The position numbers and the translations under genes were made by a program. Source: Archivesica marissinica (Eukaryota; Mollusca; Bivalvia; Venerida; Vesicomyidae). From it: a stretch of DNA of 64,000 bases. The notes under the pieces were generated by a model that worked only from the letters and a program-made list of their open reading frames with translations, had not been told where the DNA came from and did not search any database. The stretch is from contig CM026391.1 of the NCBI GenBank assembly GCA_014843695.1, positions 13,699,365-13,763,364 on the forward strand, in the 5' to 3' direction. Every line of letters starts with the position of its first letter. Within the stretch, counting starts at the first letter, position 1. Positions 59,504 through 64,000 of the stretch are shown in pieces.

Positions 59504-59787
59504 CAGGAACTTGAAATGTTATCCATAAGCCACCAACGGTCTCGTACCTCTATCCTAGGACACCCCCCTCTATTAAAACTTGAAATGTTATCCATAAGCC
59601 ACCAACGGTCTCGTACCTCTATCCTAGGACACCCCCTCTATTAAAAAAAATAGAGGGGGTGTCCTAGGATAGAGGTACGAGACCGTTGGTGGCTTATGGA
59701 TAACATTTCAAGTAAATAGAGGGGGGTGTCCTAGGATAGAGATACGAGACCGTTGGTGGCTTATGGATAACATTTCAAGTTCCTGTG
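59504..59787. mobile_element. Double foldback MITE, right arm only
   Basis: A near-perfect hairpin: arms 59504-59642 and 59649-59785 around an A-run. Each arm is itself a tandem pair of ~69-bp units (CTTGAAATGTTATCC starts at 59510 and 59579). It is flanked by CATGAACCA at 59495-59503 and 59788-59796; the left arm has a single copy at 34360-34368. Ends read CACAGGAACTTG, and a 7-9 bp duplication plus CAG-type ends suggest hAT mobilisation. Confidence 0.85.
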
Positions 59788-60498
59788 CATGAACCAATCC
59801 GACAACCTGATGAGATTCGAACATACAGCGGTGAGGGGCAAGTAATTTGAAGTCAATAACATAAACCACTATGCCACATAGACCCCCCAGTAGATTGGTT
59901 TACTAACGAAGCTTCAAATCCCTGTGTATAAACCAATTGGATACAATATTTTCATCATCAAGGAAGCTCATGCATTATATTTAATCAAATGTGGCCTTCG
60001 ATCACAACTCCGGTGATCTCGTGCTGAAGTAAACCTGTGCACGATGTCTTCGTCACTAGTATGTTCTATCTACCCGCTTTTCTTTTTTAGAGTTAGTATA
60101 GCTACCTGTATTTATAAAATACATATAAATGTATATCACAGTCTCAATGTCACATTTTGATTTGTTTTTCGTTTCTACTCGATTTAAAATCTAACAGAAA
60201 TGATATACGTAGCAGACACTGAATACAGTTTATTATAAATGGGTGGGGTGTTAGATATAGCATTTTTTTAAAAAGCACATATTAAAATATATCCACGGCC
60301 GTTCACAGGCTAATTACATCTCTATGAGTATTGTTTCCATCGATCTTCGTTGTATATGAATCTTCGTGGTACAGGAATCAATTGTTCGCAGTAAAGATAT
60401 TTTGCATAGGGTTGTCTAGCGAGAAACTAAATGTGCATTGTACTTCTAATGCTGACCATGCACGAGTCTCGTCGCTGCTGCTTTCATTTCTTGAGATT

Positions 60499-60649
60499 AG
60501 TCAAACCTGTGCTAAAGGCCACATCCGAATAAAGGCCGCATATGAAAAACCTGTCTCAATGCATTTTAACCCTCTATTGAAAGGCCACCTGCCAACAAAG
60601 GCCACTTTTTGACTTTCCCGAGAGTGACCTTTGTAGACAGGCTTGACTG
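60499..60649. mobile_element. pogo-like MITE (right-arm partner)
   Basis: Partner of 31914-32063 with the same ends. Confidence 0.65.
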
Positions 60650-61502
60650 TATATGTATATGAATGAAATTTAAAAAGAATCAGTGATCATCTCGTGAACA
60701 CTGCATTTAAGTCATGCTAGTTTAAGACTCACGGATATCAGTTCGAACGTCTTACTAGCAACACAGAAGAGGACGGAAACACGTAGACTAAGATTATGTG
60801 ATTTCCGTGTCACTGAACTGTGTACGGGTAATATAAACTATGTTATTCAATTGAAACATGTAGATTATACCCGCCTTAAAGCCTTATATTTCTTAATAGC
60901 AATAGCAACATTCGTGTAAATTAAAACATGTTGGCCTATATCCCTTAGAATGTGAAATATTTTAATCTCTATTTAAATTTTGTTTACATTTGATCAGAAT
61001 GACTTTATTAACTATACTGTATGGAACGTCGTGGGATACGTCACATAATGAATAACAGAAAACTAAGACGCGTCAGAGTGTGACAACTTCCGTACCGGAA
61101 AGTCATATTTCTGTTCAAAATGACAAAACACAATTTCTAATGAAAGGTTGTCATCATGTAAATGTATCGGTTATAAAAAACCAGTATCACCCACGTCTTT
61201 CAGTAAAGCAATCCAGTTTAAGGCAGATAATGTACTTGAAAACTATATGAACATTATTTTGACTAGGATTGTCCGTTTTTCTTAATTGCCTCTATCCGTA
61301 GCTCTGGTTCTCCGTATCAAATAATAAAATTGAGATCATCTCAATAAGCTATAAGCTTTCGATTTAATACACTTCTTCCCGTTTTGTATACAGTAGATAA
61401 GTACTGTACATTATGAACGAATAAATATGTTTAAACCAAATAATAAAAACAAAGAAATTAATGTGCGTACATACGTGTTAGTATGTTTCATTAACATTAT
61501 TA

Positions 61503-61788
61503 CAGACGGATATGTAGTCCAGTGGTAACTGTCTGGACTGGTAATCCAGGGATCGCAGGTTCGATCCCCCGTCTGACCCTAATAAAATTAACAGTCTTTC
61601 AGATGGGACGTTAAACCGAGGTCTCGTGTCGGTACTTTACACCGTGCACGTAAAAGAACCAGAGGAGATTCTGGAATGGGTCTCTGTCTGTATCATGCAC
61701 TATCCTCTAAAATAACTAATCTCGTCAGGAGGCGTCGCTCATATGGGCAACCGGTAGCGACGATAAATAAACGTAAAACACACACACA
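61503..61788 (+). mobile_element. tRNA-Thr SINE (right-arm partner)
   Basis: Partner of 30774-31060; a good full-length reference copy with acceptor CAGACGG and anticodon GGT. Confidence 0.92.
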
Positions 61789-62059
61789 TTAACATTATTA
61801 ATTTAGCATAAAGAACTGGACACAGTTCATTCCGCCTCTTTGAACTTGAATATAACGTCTAACACAGTTTGGTTTCGTGTTGTTGTTTTTTTTACTACAT
61901 AATTATTTTAAAGTTGAAGTATTAGTATGTTTATGGTTTTGCAAATAGTATCTTGAGCAAATAATTATGGTATGTTCATATACGCCCCCAATTAATTTCG
62001 ATCTAGACACATAAGCATCAAATATATGGCCCAATGGATAGTTCTATTTCTAATTCTAC

Positions 62060-62270
62060 GCTATACTGCTTATTCCTGATTATGACTGGCAGACCCCTTT
62101 CTGTTTTGGGACACACTCAATTCCTATGTAACCCAAAAGATAGAACGGCAATGTGGAATTAAGAGCATTGCCTAAGAGTTCAATCATATCCGAGACAGAT
62201 GGCGCGAACTTCGGTCCTCTCGCACATGAAGGGAACGGGCTGCCGCGCGCCCTACTCTTTGCTATGAAAT
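62060..62270 (-). mobile_element. Diverged SINE family A (right-arm partner)
   Basis: Partner of 30300-30510. Confidence 0.6.
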
Positions 62271-62653
62271 GATTGTACATATTTAACTCTACTCGATTAA
62301 AAAAATATCCATATCACACCTACCCATCATAACTTTAAGGCTCAAATTAACTGAAAGGAACAATGCATTTATTCATGTATTACCCAATTCGATGTAGAGA
62401 TATGGTATCCTTTTGTTGCATATTTCTCGAGTATTGTGCAGCATGCATACATACATGTATTATATAAAACTGATTGCAACCAGAAGGATTTTCTCAAATT
62501 TAGTGGTGAAATACCTAGTTTTACATATTCCGCAATGTAGGCGCGAAGTTATTATGACACCGGTTACTAGTTACCCGGATAATCAACAAACGGGAAGCGA
62601 AAACTCTATGTATTTGTTCGTGACATGTTCTTTGACGTATTTGGGCACATATA

Positions 62654-63672
62654 TCCTCTAGTGTCCTCAAATCGTGATACCTTCGTTTTCGTTACCCCGT
62701 ATGTATTTACAATACTGCGCGCGATCGGTGTTTTCTGACATCACCAATCAGGAATAGATAGTGTCAACGGTCATTTTCCATATTTGGCAACAACAATGCG
62801 CCGTATAATCCTTGTAGGCGTAAGTAATCGGTTATTTTCCTTGCATTGGTATAAAACATGCTATTTTTCATAATGCAATATTGCATCACCATTTGTACAT
62901 TTGATTTACTGCAAAATATTGACCATTTCCAGTTTTGTTTTGCGTCGTCTGATTTGTTTACCTACCTGTCATTTAAAGTGAAGGTCAAAATAGACTGGGT
63001 TACAATTTTAATTAGTGTATGGGGAGATAGTTTTGGAGACTTCTCTTATATTGTTTTGAGGTCCATACAGTGCTACTGTCATCGTCAACTAAGCGATGTG
63101 TCCTGTAGTGTAGTGTACTTAAAGGAATAGTTTTTAATTTTGTTTTAGGTTTATGGCAGTCCACCACCTACAAAGCGAAAGTACACGCAATATTCATCAA
63201 CAGCCCTTACAAATAGGCACAGTGTAACCACTGGACCCACCTCATTTACTGTTCAAAAGTCAGGTTTACAAGATTAGGTGATGAATTCAGATGTCCACAT
63301 GTGAAAATGCTTGTTAAACTGTGAAAATGTTCACTGTGAAAAGAAATATTCATCAAAATAATAGAAATTATCATTATGCTGCATAAAACGTGTTCGTTTT
63401 AAATTTACACCCATTCGATGTTACGCAAAATTGATTTTCTGAAAGGTCACGAAAACTCCGGTACCAGTCACCACAGATGTCGGTTTCGGGTCTTGGTAAA
63501 AATGACAGCGCCCGTTGTTATTTACGTAGTCATATTCATTTCTAATTCATTGGAATAAAAGAGGAAAGTTACTTTATTTACATCATACATTTAGAAACTA
63601 TGTAGTTTTAAGATTGGTTTTGTTGAATGCCGATCATTTCTTATCATAACGGAAACCGGAAACTCGTGGGTA
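62654..63672. other. ~1.0 kb segment present only in the right arm
   Basis: Interrupts otherwise collinear arm sequence; the left arm passes from GGGCACATATA directly to CTACATATTT (site near 29848, opposite strand). TA occurs at both edges, but no inverted repeats, poly-A or hairpin end are seen. The 90-aa ORF at 62858-63130 has no recognisable domain. Confidence 0.7.
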
Positions 63673-63816
63673 CTACAAATTTTAAAGGACGAAAGCCCGA
63701 ACTAAAAGTAAACATTATTGTCAGTATGTGTCTACGTGTACATGGTCAACTCGTACCATAGTGAACTCGAACCAATTTTTGTCAACTCGTGTCTCGTATG
63801 ATGTAAAAATCATGTA

Positions 63817-64000
63817 TCTCACTATCAGTATCTGATACAATTTTTATTCGGACATGTATGTGCTAATAAGCTTGTAATATGTAAAATAATTGAAGTTAAG
63901 TTGCATTAATATATTGTATTTTAATTTATATATGAATGTGCAGGACGTTCATTTGACCTAAACTTTGCTAAAGTGACCAAGCAAAGAAAGATCAGAAAAG
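63817..64000. other. Unique DNA beyond the inverted repeat
   Basis: No match by eye to the left flank 29299-29679; no gene seen. Confidence 0.5.

Larger units (their letters stand above)
48811..63816 (-). repeat. Giant inverted repeat, right arm
   Basis: Reverse complement of 29680-44511. All six tRNA-Thr SINEs, SINE A/B/C/E copies and shared MITEs appear in mirrored order. Arm-specific additions are the LINE at 50226, the long tetranucleotide tail at 52274, the foldback at 59504 and the segment at 62654. Confidence 0.96.

Noticed and set aside
62858..63130. 90-aa ORF as a possible gene in the arm-specific segment
   Set aside because: No domain, no start context, low complexity hydrophobic composition; reported only as part of the segment.

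Overview
This window is non-coding, repeat-dominated eukaryotic DNA, most likely from a marine invertebrate and probably a bivalve or other mollusc. The reasons are at least five tRNA-derived SINE families (A and B boxes plus conserved central domains of the kind found in molluscan and other aquatic animal SINEs), LINE 3' ends with microsatellite tails, hAT, mariner, pogo-like and TTAA-target DNA transposon remains, and very long tandem arrays. No CRISPR, operon or prokaryotic gene is present. I found no convincing host protein-coding gene; the real coding sequence is transposon-borne.

Layout. 1-17180: a 26-bp satellite, with a 19-bp short variant, interrupted three times by a ~1.5 kb non-satellite block, giving a ~3.7 kb higher-order period. 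17181-25278: AT-rich unique DNA, small foldback and pogo/hAT-type MITEs, SINEs, a mariner transposase fragment, and minisatellites with 23/25-, 30+18- and 27-bp units. 25279-26278: a 1000-N gap. 26279-~29298: a hAT transposon on the minus strand, its transposase split by a -1 frameshift. 29299-29679: unique DNA.

29680-63816: one giant inverted repeat. The left arm is 29680-44511 and the right arm 48811-63816, each about 15 kb. Between them lie 3.3 kb of unmatched DNA (44512-47810) and a second 1000-N gap (47811-48810). Order and content of the arms mirror each other, SINE by SINE, at a hand-estimated few percent divergence. Differences include a TTAA-flanked 1.37 kb element encoding a 164-aa Cys-cluster protein (left only), a 5'-truncated LINE (right only), a foldback MITE (right only), a SINE (left only), a ~1 kb segment (right only) and large microsatellite length changes. 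The layout fits two allelic haplotigs scaffolded head to head across a gap at least as well as a true chromosomal palindrome. In either case the arm-versus-arm comparison acts as a natural experiment that exposes insertion boundaries and empty sites.

The most interesting single item is the TTAA element at 32587-33952, because the empty site is visible in the other arm and its only recognisable content is a small conserved-looking zinc-binding-type protein rather than a known transposase.
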